A stretch of DNA of 17,239 nucleotides, taken from the NCBI GenBank assembly GCA_050633585.1, contig JBOEGT010000023.1:1-17239 (forward strand), read 5' to 3'. The stretch comes from CALKZN01 sp050633585. Lineage in GTDB: Bacteria; Pseudomonadota; Gammaproteobacteria; Arenicellales; Arenicellaceae. Under the pieces are notes generated by a model that was given only the letters and a program-made list of their open reading frames with translations, was not told the DNA's origin and ran no database searches. This document shows, in pieces, positions 1-7,252 of the stretch (position 1 is its first letter; each line of letters opens with the position of its first letter). The position numbers and the translations under genes were made by a program.

Positions 1-50
1 GTTATGCTGGCTAAGTATCGCTTATACGCTAATTAATCAATTTTATTTAT

Positions 51-63
51 TCACGAGTCGTGA
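51..63. promoter_or_regulatory. 13-nt palindrome, possible operator
   Basis: TCACGA-G-TCGTGA is a perfect inverted repeat with 6-bp arms around one central base. The symmetry is typical of dimeric repressor or activator sites, and it lies in non-coding DNA upstream of the late genes. The loop is too short for an RNA hairpin, so a protein site is more plausible than a terminator. No second copy was seen in the window. Confidence 0.25.
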
Positions 64-115
64 TGATCTGGGATTTGTTACCCCTGACTGATAGGAAAGA
101 CTATCAACCAAACAC

Positions 116-184
116 AGAGTGGACCACTCAAACAACAGGGAGCACACCAGCTTACCACCTATACTTAATGGGCCACTCTTTTTT
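116..184 (+). terminator. Probable Rho-independent terminator/attenuator before terminase genes
   Basis: Bases 116-126 (AGAGTGGACCA) pair with 169-179 (TGGGCCACTCT): seven pairs, one A-G mismatch, then three more pairs, followed by six Ts at 179-184. The 42-nt loop is long for a simple terminator. The 5' arm can also fold locally as GAGTG-GAC-CACTC (117-129), which excludes the long stem. The element may end upstream transcription or act as an attenuator before the late operon. Confidence 0.45.
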
Positions 185-233
185 ATTCAACCTCATACGT
201 GGAGTACCAACGGTAAATGGCTAAGAGGTAATT

Positions 234-689
234 ATGGCAGGACAACCAACTAAATATAATAAGGATATGCAAGCACTTGCAGATGAGTACATCGACAAGA
301 TTGTAGAGGTTATTGCAGAAGACGGAAAGCCAGTCAAAGTTTTTGCTTTTCAGGAGGATGGCTCAGTCATACCAAGCGTTGAAGGTCTTGCTGAATATCT
401 AAGCGTTGCTCGTAGAACTTTATACAATTGGGCTGAAATTCATACAGAATTCTTGCACACGTTAGAACGAATCGAGGAAAAACAAAAGCGAATAACGCTA
501 AACAAGGGCTTAATAGGCACATTTAATTCAACTATTGCAAAGCTTGTTTTAGCCAATCACGGTATGCATGACAAAGTTGATCAAGAGCATACAGGTAGGG
601 GCGGCGGGCCAATTAAAGTCCAAGAGTCCGTCATACAGCCAGTTCTATCATTAAAAGAAATTGAGCAAGGTACAAATACAGATAGCTAA
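234..689 (+). CDS. Small terminase subunit (P22 gp3-like)
   Basis: This 151-residue protein is probably the DNA-recognition subunit of the packaging motor; P22 gp3 is about 162 residues. It would bind the pac site as a ring and present DNA to the large subunit. The centre, about residues 47-68 (SVEGLAEYLSVARRTLYNWA), reads as a helix-turn-helix, followed by a charged helix (70-90) for oligomerisation and a typical segment with NSTIAKLVLANHGMHDK (98-114). The C-terminal 30 residues are glycine-rich then polar, likely the flexible tail that contacts the large subunit. The ATG at 234 has GAGG at 225-228, five bases upstream. Its end overlaps the large subunit gene by 29 bases. In P22 the pac site lies inside this gene; I cannot locate one here. 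The assignment rests on motif style, length and position. Confidence 0.85.
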   Translation: MAGQPTKYNKDMQALADEYIDKIVEVIAEDGKPVKVFAFQEDGSVIPSVEGLAEYLSVARRTLYNWAEIHTEFLHTLERIEEKQKRITLNKGLIGTFNSTIAKLVLANHGMHDKVDQEHTGRGGGPIKVQESVIQPVLSLKEIEQGTNTDS

Positions 690-2106
690 TAAGCTTGTAC
701 CATTTGCGGCTAAGAAGAAACGATTAAAAATAGCCCTTGGTGGAAGGGGGGCAAGTAAGTCAATTGCATTTGCAGATTTATTCCTAGACTACTGTAATAA
801 AGGTCAACGGCTGATGTGTGCAAGGGAGTTTCAAAACTCAATTGACGACTCGGTACACGGACTAATGAAAGCTAGGCGTGATGAGTTAGGCTTCACCACC
901 GTTAGTGATAGCGCTACAGGCTTAACAAGTCGCAAAGGTGGTGAGATATTCTACAAAGGGTTATCACGTAATCCAGACTCAATTAAATCAACCTACGGGA
1001 TAGATAAGGTTTGGATTGAGGAGGGCTCAACGATAAGTCAAAAGACAATTGATATTCTGTTACCGACCATTCGTGAGGAAGGTAGTGAAATCTGGGTGTC
1101 AATGAATAGAGGTAGCAGTAAAGACCCTATTTACAAGTCTTTGATTAAGCAACACGAAAAAGCAATACAAGAGCAGGGCTACTACGAGGATGAAAACATC
1201 CTGATAGTAGAGATTAACTACTTTGATAATCCGTGGTTCCCTGATGTTTTAGAGAAGCAACGACTAAGAGACTACGAATTACTATCAAGAGCTAAATATA
1301 ATCATATTTGGTTAGGACACTTATCCGATACAGTAGACAACGCAATTATTGAGCCTGAATGGTTTGACGCGTGTGTTGATGCTCACATTAAGCTTGGCTT
1401 TGATCCTGAAGGTGTCGAGGTAGTTTCACACGATCCAGCAGATAGCGGAGATGCTAAGGCCATATCATACCGTCACGGTTCAGTATTTAAGGATGTGCAG
1501 CAAACAGAAGACTTTGACGTTAATACGGCGTGTGATTGGGCTACGGATTACGCTATTGACGTTCAAGCAGATGTATTTATATGGGATGGTGGTGGACTAG
1601 GTTTATCACTTAGGCGCGACATATCCAACGCATTAGACGGAAAGCATACACATATGCAGATGTTTAACGGTTCACACACAGCAATGAACCCTAACGCTAT
1701 CTATGAGGAATTAGGAAGTGAGCTGCAACGTGGCAAGACAAACAAAGAAGCTTTCTTTAATCAACGAGCACAAGCTTACTGGTTGCTGAGGGATCGTATG
1801 TATGCGACGTGGTTAGCGGTAACAAAGAACAAGTACACCAACCCCGACGAAATGATTAGCTTTAGCTCAGAAATTAAAGATTTAGATAATCTTAGGTCTG
1901 AGCTATGCCGTATCCCACGCAAGAGGAACGGCAATAATAAGATTCAATTAATGAGTAAGGATGACATGAAAAAGGCAGATATCGAATCTCCTAACATGTC
2001 TGATTGTTGCGCTATGTCAATGATGATTGATACAGACGAACTAAATACCAAAAAACGTATAGCGCATGAAAGCCACGAAATGCCAGAAGTACACAACTAT
2101 TTCTAA
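661..2106 (+). CDS. Large terminase subunit, ATPase/nuclease
   Basis: This 481-residue protein is the packaging motor ATPase and headful nuclease (P22 gp2 is 499 residues). The N-terminal ATPase has a Walker A-like GGRGASKS at residues 27-34, a Walker B-like KVWIEE at 116-121 and WVSMNRGS (145-152) in the coupling-motif position. YNHIWLGH (213-220) is typical of PBSX-type (Terminase_3) proteins. The C-terminal RNase H-like nuclease shows three candidate metal-binding aspartates: D258 in SHDPADSG, D309 in WDGGGLG and D448 in SPNMSDC. The start is a TTG at 661 inside the small subunit gene; the first internal ATG would remove Walker A, so a non-ATG start is required. Walker A only 26 residues from the start is normal. 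The stop abuts the portal ATG, so the three packaging genes are probably translationally coupled. Confidence 0.93.
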   Translation: MSKVQIQIANKLVPFAAKKKRLKIALGGRGASKSIAFADLFLDYCNKGQRLMCAREFQNSIDDSVHGLMKARRDELGFTTVSDSATGLTSRKGGEIFYKGLSRNPDSIKSTYGIDKVWIEEGSTISQKTIDILLPTIREEGSEIWVSMNRGSSKDPIYKSLIKQHEKAIQEQGYYEDENILIVEINYFDNPWFPDVLEKQRLRDYELLSRAKYNHIWLGHLSDTVDNAIIEPEWFDACVDAHIKLGFDPEGVEVVSHDPADSGDAKAISYRHGSVFKDVQQTEDFDVNTACDWATDYAIDVQADVFIWDGGGLGLSLRRDISNALDGKHTHMQMFNGSHTAMNPNAIYEELGSELQRGKTNKEAFFNQRAQAYWLLRDRMYATWLAVTKNKYTNPDEMISFSSEIKDLDNLRSELCRIPRKRNGNNKIQLMSKDDMKKADIESPNMSDCCAMSMMIDTDELNTKKRIAHESHEMPEVHNYF

Positions 2107-4116
2107 ATGGATAAGACCAAGATAAACCAATACATCGCCGACCTTGACCGCGATTACTCTCAAAGCAGAGAGCAGCGAGAAAGATCAAGGGAGGAGTTAC
2201 GCTTTGGCACGGTAGAGGGTGCTCATTGGGAGGGCGCTTTAGGCGAGAAGTACGAGAATAGGGCTAAAATGGAAGTAGATATGGTTAGTGAATTTGCTCA
2301 CCGTACCTATGCATACTATTGTGATAACAGAATCACGGTTAATTACTCACCAGACGATAGTAAGACAAATCAAGAAGATGCCGATCTTATGGATGGGCTA
2401 TGGAGACGTGACTCACTGCGTCGAGGTGGCCATACAGCAATAGATCATGCAGCATATGAGGCTATCTACTCAGGTATGGGTGCCTTTATGTTCACGGAAG
2501 AATACGAAGACGAAGACGATCCGCAAAACATGCGTCAAAACTTGGTGTTTCAAGAGATACCAGAAGCATATCGATGCGTAATGTTTGATTCATCAGCAAG
2601 AAAGATAGATAAATCTGACGCGAAGCATGTGACTATCCTAACGCCATATCACAAAGATGATTTAGCAGAGATGTACCCAGACCAGGTGATTAATAATATG
2701 GATCGCTTAGGCAGTTATGGGGGATTTCTATGGCAGGTTAGCGACCTAATTTATATCGCAACCCGTTATCATATAGAGAAGAAGGCTGTTCTTGTGAATT
2801 TCTACTCTCACCCAATGCTGTCTATTGATGACAAGAATAAAAGCTTTTTTCTAGAAGGTGATCAAATAAAACTTGATCACAATCAAGCGATAATGGATGG
2901 TTACGAGCTATTAACTAGCCGAAAAGTAAAACGCAAGCGAGTCTATAAAACGGTATTCTGTCAAGATTGCGAACTTGAAAAAACGATTGAGATAAAAGGC
3001 GATCATTTGCCTGTTATCCCTATGTACGCTTATCGTTCATATGTAGAGGGGCAAGAGCACTATTACGGCGTTATTCGAAAGCGTATGGACTCACAACGAC
3101 TATTAGACATGTCGTTTAGTCTCGCAGCAGAAGCGGCGGCATACTCAGGACAGCGCAAGCCAATATTTACGCCTGAACAAATGAGCAGTCAGCTAGCAAG
3201 ACGCTCATGGGCGGCTAGTCCTCATACAATCCCTTATCGCTTAGTTGATCCAATCAAAGATCAGCACGGCAACATGACGGCTTTTGTGGCTGGATGGGAT
3301 GAGGGAGGCGGCATAGCACCAGCGGCGGCGGCACTGATTGATATGTCAAGCAATCATATATTGCAAGGAACGGCAGGTGCAGCACAAGACACAATCGATC
3401 CTGATGCAAGCGGTAAAGCTATCAACGCATCGATTAAGAGATCAGATCAAAACACACGGATCATATTCGACAACTTTAAGAAAGCGATCATTCATGCCGG
3501 TAATGTATATGCATCGAAAGCACGTGCTATCTACGGCTCTAAAGAGAATCGTGGGCGCACAATGCAGCTTATGAATGATAAAGAGCAGGTGCGGGCAGTG
3601 AAGTTGTTTGATAACAAGCCTGATATTCGCGGCATCTACACGGCTAACGATCCATCGCAAGGCAAGTACCAAGTGGTTGCAGGTGTATCGAAAGGCTATG
3701 ACACACAGGCAGAAGAAACAATCGAAGTGTTGAAAGATATTGCTATCTCGCTTCCTGATGGTCACCAGTTAAAAGAAATGGCATTCGGTAAGATTATCCA
3801 GCTATTACCTAATAGCGACTTAGACGATATGAAATGGTTTATACGCAAGCAGGAATTGCAGCAGGGCGCTAAACCAGAAACAGAAGAGGAAATGCAGTTC
3901 ATACAGCAAATTCAGCAGTCTCAATCACAGCAGGGTCCAGACGCTAACACGATGTTGTTAGAGAAGATGGCTATGGAACAAGAGACAGAAGCCATGATGA
4001 ATGCAGCCAAGATCAAACAAATGGATATTGATAACCTGAAAACAGCGGCAGATATAGAAAACAAACAAGCTGATACGGTGCTGAAGCTTAGAGAGGCAAG
4101 GCAGCGATTGCAGTAA
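2107..4116 (+). CDS. Portal protein (P22 gp1-like)
   Basis: At 669 residues this is somewhat shorter than P22 gp1 (725). It would form the dodecameric ring at one capsid vertex through which DNA enters and leaves, and onto which the tail factors dock. The N-terminal part is rich in charged helices (DRDYSQSREQRERSREELRF, residues 14-33) and aromatic residues, as in P22-type portals. The last 70 or so residues are glutamine-rich then strongly helical (QQIQQSQSQQ followed by a charged heptad-like helix), matching the C-terminal helical barrel that extends into the head in P22. The gene starts at an ATG directly after the terminase stop with no obvious Shine-Dalgarno sequence, so coupling is likely. 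A strong terminator follows 17 bases after its stop. The assignment uses overall character and order; no single catalytic motif exists for this family. Confidence 0.88.
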   Translation: MDKTKINQYIADLDRDYSQSREQRERSREELRFGTVEGAHWEGALGEKYENRAKMEVDMVSEFAHRTYAYYCDNRITVNYSPDDSKTNQEDADLMDGLWRRDSLRRGGHTAIDHAAYEAIYSGMGAFMFTEEYEDEDDPQNMRQNLVFQEIPEAYRCVMFDSSARKIDKSDAKHVTILTPYHKDDLAEMYPDQVINNMDRLGSYGGFLWQVSDLIYIATRYHIEKKAVLVNFYSHPMLSIDDKNKSFFLEGDQIKLDHNQAIMDGYELLTSRKVKRKRVYKTVFCQDCELEKTIEIKGDHLPVIPMYAYRSYVEGQEHYYGVIRKRMDSQRLLDMSFSLAAEAAAYSGQRKPIFTPEQMSSQLARRSWAASPHTIPYRLVDPIKDQHGNMTAFVAGWDEGGGIAPAAAALIDMSSNHILQGTAGAAQDTIDPDASGKAINASIKRSDQNTRIIFDNFKKAIIHAGNVYASKARAIYGSKENRGRTMQLMNDKEQVRAVKLFDNKPDIRGIYTANDPSQGKYQVVAGVSKGYDTQAEETIEVLKDIAISLPDGHQLKEMAFGKIIQLLPNSDLDDMKWFIRKQELQQGAKPETEEEMQFIQQIQQSQSQQGPDANTMLLEKMAMEQETEAMMNAAKIKQMDIDNLKTAADIENKQADTVLKLREARQRLQ

Positions 4117-4132
4117 CAGATACAAATCACTT

Positions 4133-4166
4133 AAAGCTCCACTACTTCGGTACTGGGGCTTTTTTT
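4133..4166 (+). terminator. Strong Rho-independent terminator after portal gene
   Basis: Arms 4133-4145 (AAAGCTCCACTAC) and 4150-4162 (GTACTGGGGCTTT) form 12 of 13 pairs, one of them G-U, around a TTCG loop (4146-4149). This is the stable C(UUCG)G tetraloop. A run of seven Ts at 4160-4166 follows. It would end or reduce packaging-gene transcripts before the scaffold gene. Confidence 0.9.
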
Positions 4167-4242
4167 ACGTCTACTCGACGGTAACAGGGTAGGGAACGGC
4201 ACACCCTTTTATGAGCCATTACTCAGATGACAGAGGCTAAAC

Positions 4243-5178
4243 ATGACAGATGCGGAAAATAACCTAAAAGTAGAAGAGCAAGCGCAAGAAACCCAAGAAA
4301 TTGAAACAGGCGACCCAGCTCAAACCGAACAGGTTACGGATGATACGCAGCCATCCAGTGAAGTAAGCGAAACTGAAGCATTAGAGGCAGAGTTAAGCGA
4401 AGCAGAAACCGAGCAAGAGCAAGAGCGTATCGCGTTCAAGCTTAAGAATAAGTTTAAGGCAAAAGCCACCGCAGCAGAAGCAACAGCTGAAGAGTTGAAG
4501 CGAGAGCTAGATGCAGCAAAAAATGAGGCCGCATTACTTAAAGCCGCTATGAGTGGCGATAAGAAGACTTTAACGCTACCAGACCAATTTGATTATGACT
4601 CTGATGAGGAATATCAAAAAGATTTGGAAGCCTTTTATTCTGCAAAAAGCGAGGAAACAGCAAGGCGAATAGTGGCGGAGGAGAAAGAGGCAGAGCGGCA
4701 ACGCACTGAGGAATCTAAACGAAGCCAATATATTCAAGAGGTTGAAGAAAAGCACATAAATCGTGCAGCTAAGTTTATACAAAACTCCAAGATAGACGAC
4801 GAAACATACTCCGAAGCACAAGCAAAAGTTGCTAACACCTTCGGTGATCAATTCCTAGTTAACATCATGGAGGGTTATGAAAACTCTGAACAGGTTATAT
4901 GGGACTTAGGCAGAAACCCGCAGAAAATGCAGGAGTTTGTCGAAAAGTTTCAGAAATCTCCACTAGCGACATATTCGGACTTCACACGTTATGCCGATTC
5001 ACTCGGCAAAGTTCAATTACCTACCACAACGGAACCTGATGAGGCTATCGAAAGAAGCGCTTCAGGAGTAACCGACTTTCAGGCAAAGCTAGATGCCATG
5101 AGACAAAACGGCGTGCCAATGACTGAAAGAATTGCCCTCAAACGAGAGGCAGAAGCGGCAGGGGTTGAGATTGATTAA
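4243..5178 (+). CDS. Scaffolding protein (P22 gp8-like)
   Basis: This 311-residue protein lies directly before the coat gene and is very close in length to P22 scaffold (303). Scaffold directs coat and portal into a procapsid and leaves before DNA fills the head. The sequence fits an extended, mostly helical, acidic assembly factor. Residues 1-65 are rich in Glu, Gln and Thr. Residues 66-110 form an Ala/Lys/Glu-rich segment (KNKFKAKATAAEATAEELKR) likely to be a coiled coil, and a further charged helix lies near 130-165. The C-terminus (DAMRQNGVPMTERIALKREA, 283-302) is a mixed-charge helical end where P22 scaffold carries its coat-binding helix-turn-helix. The start has GAGG a few bases upstream. 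Its 126-base 5' gap holds the portal terminator, so either read-through or a promoter between 4167 and 4242 must supply it; I see no clear promoter. Confidence 0.82.
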   Translation: MTDAENNLKVEEQAQETQEIETGDPAQTEQVTDDTQPSSEVSETEALEAELSEAETEQEQERIAFKLKNKFKAKATAAEATAEELKRELDAAKNEAALLKAAMSGDKKTLTLPDQFDYDSDEEYQKDLEAFYSAKSEETARRIVAEEKEAERQRTEESKRSQYIQEVEEKHINRAAKFIQNSKIDDETYSEAQAKVANTFGDQFLVNIMEGYENSEQVIWDLGRNPQKMQEFVEKFQKSPLATYSDFTRYADSLGKVQLPTTTEPDEAIERSASGVTDFQAKLDAMRQNGVPMTERIALKREAEAAGVEID

Positions 5179-5198
5179 CCTCAAATGAGACATAAATA

Positions 5199-6506
5199 AT
5201 GGCTACAAATACAAATTTTACTAAACAGGAAACTATCCTGAATGAGATGTTAGTGGAGGAGTTTTCCCCGTCTAACTTACACGCAAACCAAGTGTCCGTT
5301 AAAACAGCGGGCAACACTAACTATGATCAAACTGGTGTAACCGAGCGCCGAAACGTTGAATTGATGACTACGACTTCAACAGGTCGTGACATCACAGGTC
5401 AAGATAAGAATATCACTGCATTGACGGTGCCTGTTAGCTTGTCTGATGATGACATCATTAACGTACCTTTCACGCTTAACACAAGTCAATTAAAAGATAA
5501 GAGCTATCTTCGTCGTCAAGCGAAAGCGGCAATTAAGAAGTTATCTAATGCAATTGACCTACGAACAGCAGGAAAGATAGCAAACGAAGCGGGTATCGTG
5601 TTAACTCACACAGGCGAGTTTGACGATTACGATACATTGGCACGAGCTGAAACTGAGTTTCGCCAGCGTGAGATTGATACTACTGTTAATCGTTGCATCA
5701 ACCTAAATCCTCGCGCATCACGAGCAGCAGCTAGTGTATTGGCAGGTCGTGAGTCAGGTATTGATCAGAAATCCGCATATGAGGCAAGTAAAGTGCCAGC
5801 GGTTGCAGGTTTTAGCACTCATGCAGCTAATATCATCGCAAATATTGCGGGTAATGCCACAACAGGTTTAACGGTAGATGGCGCGGATCAGTTATTGATT
5901 CCAGTTGCTTATAACTCTACGACAACTAGCAATCCAGCGGCTGACTCACGCTATCAAACGTTAACTGTTAGTTCATCGGCTGCATTGGCGGTGGGTGATT
6001 CCTTCACTATCGCAGGTGTTAACTCTATCGGCATGGTCAGCAAGCAAGATTCAGGCGCTCGTCAGTCATTCCGAGTGATTAGCAAGCCATCAGCAACAAC
6101 TGTGCAAATCTCTCCTGCAATCATCCCAGCGGATGCAACTGTAGGCGGCTCTATCACGGCTGATAATTTGCAAGATGTTCTAGCCTACGCAAACGTAACT
6201 AGCGCACCAGCAGACAACGCGGCAATCACAATCTTGAACACAGCAAATGCACAAGTTAACACTTTCTTTGCTGAAGAAGCTGTCGAGTTATTCACATCTC
6301 CACTTATGGATGATGAGTTGTCTGCATCTATGGCAGTGAATCAAGAGGCTACCGACTCAGGTATTTCGATCTTGTTTGCTCGATCTTCAAGCATTGACGC
6401 GTTGACGGTTAAGTATCGTCTTTCTTGTAAGGTTTCAGCACACGTACTCGACCCATGTCGCGTAGGTGTAATGCTTCCTAATCAGGGCGCTTCATTCGGC
6501 GGGTAA
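5199..6506 (+). CDS. Major capsid (coat) protein, P22 gp5 type
   Basis: This 435-residue protein matches the P22 coat in length (430) and recognisable segments. The N-terminal arm (NEMLVEEFSPSN, 15-26) and the region around VPVSLSDDDIINVPFTL (77-93) precede a long helix (100-130). The inserted I-domain, about 228-345, carries AVGDSFTIAGVNSIGMVSKQ (264-283) and FRVISKPSATTVQISPAI (291-308), which read very like the P22 insertion domain. The C-terminal part (350-425) completes the HK97-like fold. No processed N-terminal delta domain is evident, as expected with a separate scaffold. The gene begins 20 bases after scaffold with a modest GAGA ribosome binding site. A UUCG hairpin immediately follows the stop, as often seen after the most abundant virion mRNA. 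Confidence 0.95.
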   Translation: MATNTNFTKQETILNEMLVEEFSPSNLHANQVSVKTAGNTNYDQTGVTERRNVELMTTTSTGRDITGQDKNITALTVPVSLSDDDIINVPFTLNTSQLKDKSYLRRQAKAAIKKLSNAIDLRTAGKIANEAGIVLTHTGEFDDYDTLARAETEFRQREIDTTVNRCINLNPRASRAAASVLAGRESGIDQKSAYEASKVPAVAGFSTHAANIIANIAGNATTGLTVDGADQLLIPVAYNSTTTSNPAADSRYQTLTVSSSAALAVGDSFTIAGVNSIGMVSKQDSGARQSFRVISKPSATTVQISPAIIPADATVGGSITADNLQDVLAYANVTSAPADNAAITILNTANAQVNTFFAEEAVELFTSPLMDDELSASMAVNQEATDSGISILFARSSSIDALTVKYRLSCKVSAHVLDPCRVGVMLPNQGASFGG

Positions 6507-6511
6507 TAGTT

Positions 6512-6541
6512 ATGCGCCTCATTCGTGGGGCGCATTTAATT
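6512..6541 (+). terminator. UUCG hairpin after coat gene, likely terminator or 3' stabiliser
   Basis: ATGCGCCTCA (6512-6521) pairs completely, with one G-U, with TGGGGCGCAT (6526-6535) around a TTCG loop, starting five bases after the coat stop. The following TTTAATTT is an imperfect U tract, so termination is probably partial and downstream tail genes could still be read. The ribosome binding site of the next gene (GAGG, 6544-6547) begins nine bases after the stem. Confidence 0.7.
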
Positions 6542-6554
6542 TCGAGGTATAGAA

Positions 6555-6713
6555 ATGACTAAAAAAGAAGATAAGAGCTGTAAGTTTTGCCTATTCACAG
6601 GCAAAGGCGACGAGCAAATCACTGTTTATTCTGAAAAAGAAAAAGCAGCAGAAATCAAAAAGGGCCGAACGGTTATTCACCCTGATTTAATTAAAAAGCC
6701 AGCTAAAAAATAA
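6555..6713 (+). CDS. Small lysine-rich protein with CxxC, unknown role
   Basis: This 52-residue ORF fills the gap between coat and the gp4-like gene. It has GAGG at 6544-6547, seven bases before its ATG, and its TAA overlaps the next ATG (TAATG), so it is very probably translated. The product is basic, with many lysines (MTKKEDKSCKFC at the start, LIKKPAKK at the end) and a single CxxC (Cys9 and Cys12). It could be a small head-associated or assembly protein, or a zinc-binding dimer, but I do not recognise it. P22 has no gene here. The coding sequence ends in six As directly before TAA. Confidence 0.75.
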   Translation: MTKKEDKSCKFCLFTGKGDEQITVYSEKEKAAEIKKGRTVIHPDLIKKPAKK

Positions 6714-7252
6714 TGACTCAGGCCGTTGATATCATCAAGCTATCTTTGCAAACGATAGGCAAAGAAACAGTAATGCAAAAGGCGGACCCGTCATTGTATG
6801 AGTCAGGCCTTTTGTATTTGCAATCACTCCTTGCGTATTTTAAGGAGCAGGAGATTCGCATATTTAACGAAGAGCCAGACGGTAGCGAATCCTATATCGT
6901 TATCCCACAAGTATTAACGGATGATATTAATGAGCCATTATCAGCGCGTACACACATTATTAATTGCTTAGCGGTTGAGTTCTCAACTATTGCCCGTGTT
7001 CCGCACGATCAATCAGGAATTATGAACCGTGAGCGCGATAGAAGCTATTCAATATTAGCTCAAATGTTTCGCGAGCATGTTATTGATCCGATTGTTCCAG
7101 ATGGGCTATTGCCATACGGAGCAGGTAACAATAGAGGTCGTCAAACAAGATTCTTTCAGGGCGCACTAGAGCAAAGTAATACGGTAACGGTTGAGGATGA
7201 ATATATTGTCGCTAATGATATTAGCGAAGCGATAGACGCTTTGAATGACTAA
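6713..7252 (+). CDS. Tail accessory factor / head completion protein (P22 gp4-like)
   Basis: This 179-residue protein (P22 gp4 is 166) would be the first protein added beneath the portal after packaging, forming the ring onto which gp10 and the spikes assemble. The N-terminal helices (MTQAVDIIKLSLQTIGK, then LYESGLLYLQSLLAYFKEQEI at 28-48) are characteristic of the family. A helical section with RTHIINCLAVEFSTIARV follows (79-96), and the C-terminal 50 residues are more variable. P22 gp4 has been reported to have peptidoglycan-hydrolysing activity; I see no clear catalytic motif here and do not infer it. Start and stop both overlap neighbours as TAATG. Confidence 0.83.
   Translation: MTQAVDIIKLSLQTIGKETVMQKADPSLYESGLLYLQSLLAYFKEQEIRIFNEEPDGSESYIVIPQVLTDDINEPLSARTHIINCLAVEFSTIARVPHDQSGIMNRERDRSYSILAQMFREHVIDPIVPDGLLPYGAGNNRGRQTRFFQGALEQSNTVTVEDEYIVANDISEAIDALND

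Larger units (their letters stand above)
1..233. other. Non-coding leader upstream of the packaging genes
   Basis: No convincing gene lies here. The + frames hold only short open stretches: a 10-codon ORF from the ATG at 4 that stops at 34-36, and a frame open from base 2 to a TGA near 91 whose translation resembles nothing I know. Either could be the tail of an upstream gene cut by the window edge. The region contains a 13-nt palindrome at 51-63, a long-loop hairpin followed by a T run at 116-184, and a four-codon mini-ORF at 217-231 that covers the ribosome binding site of the next gene and is probably chance. In P22 the lysis genes lie just upstream of gene 3, so this would be the lysis/packaging junction. 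I see no tRNA and no clear sigma-70 promoter. Confidence 0.5.

Noticed and set aside
75..104. Possible promoter TTGTTA with a GACTAT -10
   Set aside because: Only three of six -10 bases match consensus, and the hairpin with a T run lies directly downstream; support is too thin.
234..689. pac site inside the small terminase gene, as in P22
   Set aside because: Pac sequences diverge between phages and nothing here can be identified as one by reading alone.
3442..3765. Minus-strand 107-residue ORF inside the portal gene, rich in Cys and hydrophobic residues
   Set aside because: Composition is what antisense of this reading frame produces; no independent signals.
3921..4851. Two hydrophobic minus-strand ORFs (3921-4130 and 4576-4851) resembling membrane proteins
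   Set aside because: Antisense of Gln/Glu/Lys-rich helical genes routinely yields Leu/Phe/Cys/Ser-rich frames; the second is wholly inside scaffold and neither has a ribosome binding site or spare intergenic space.
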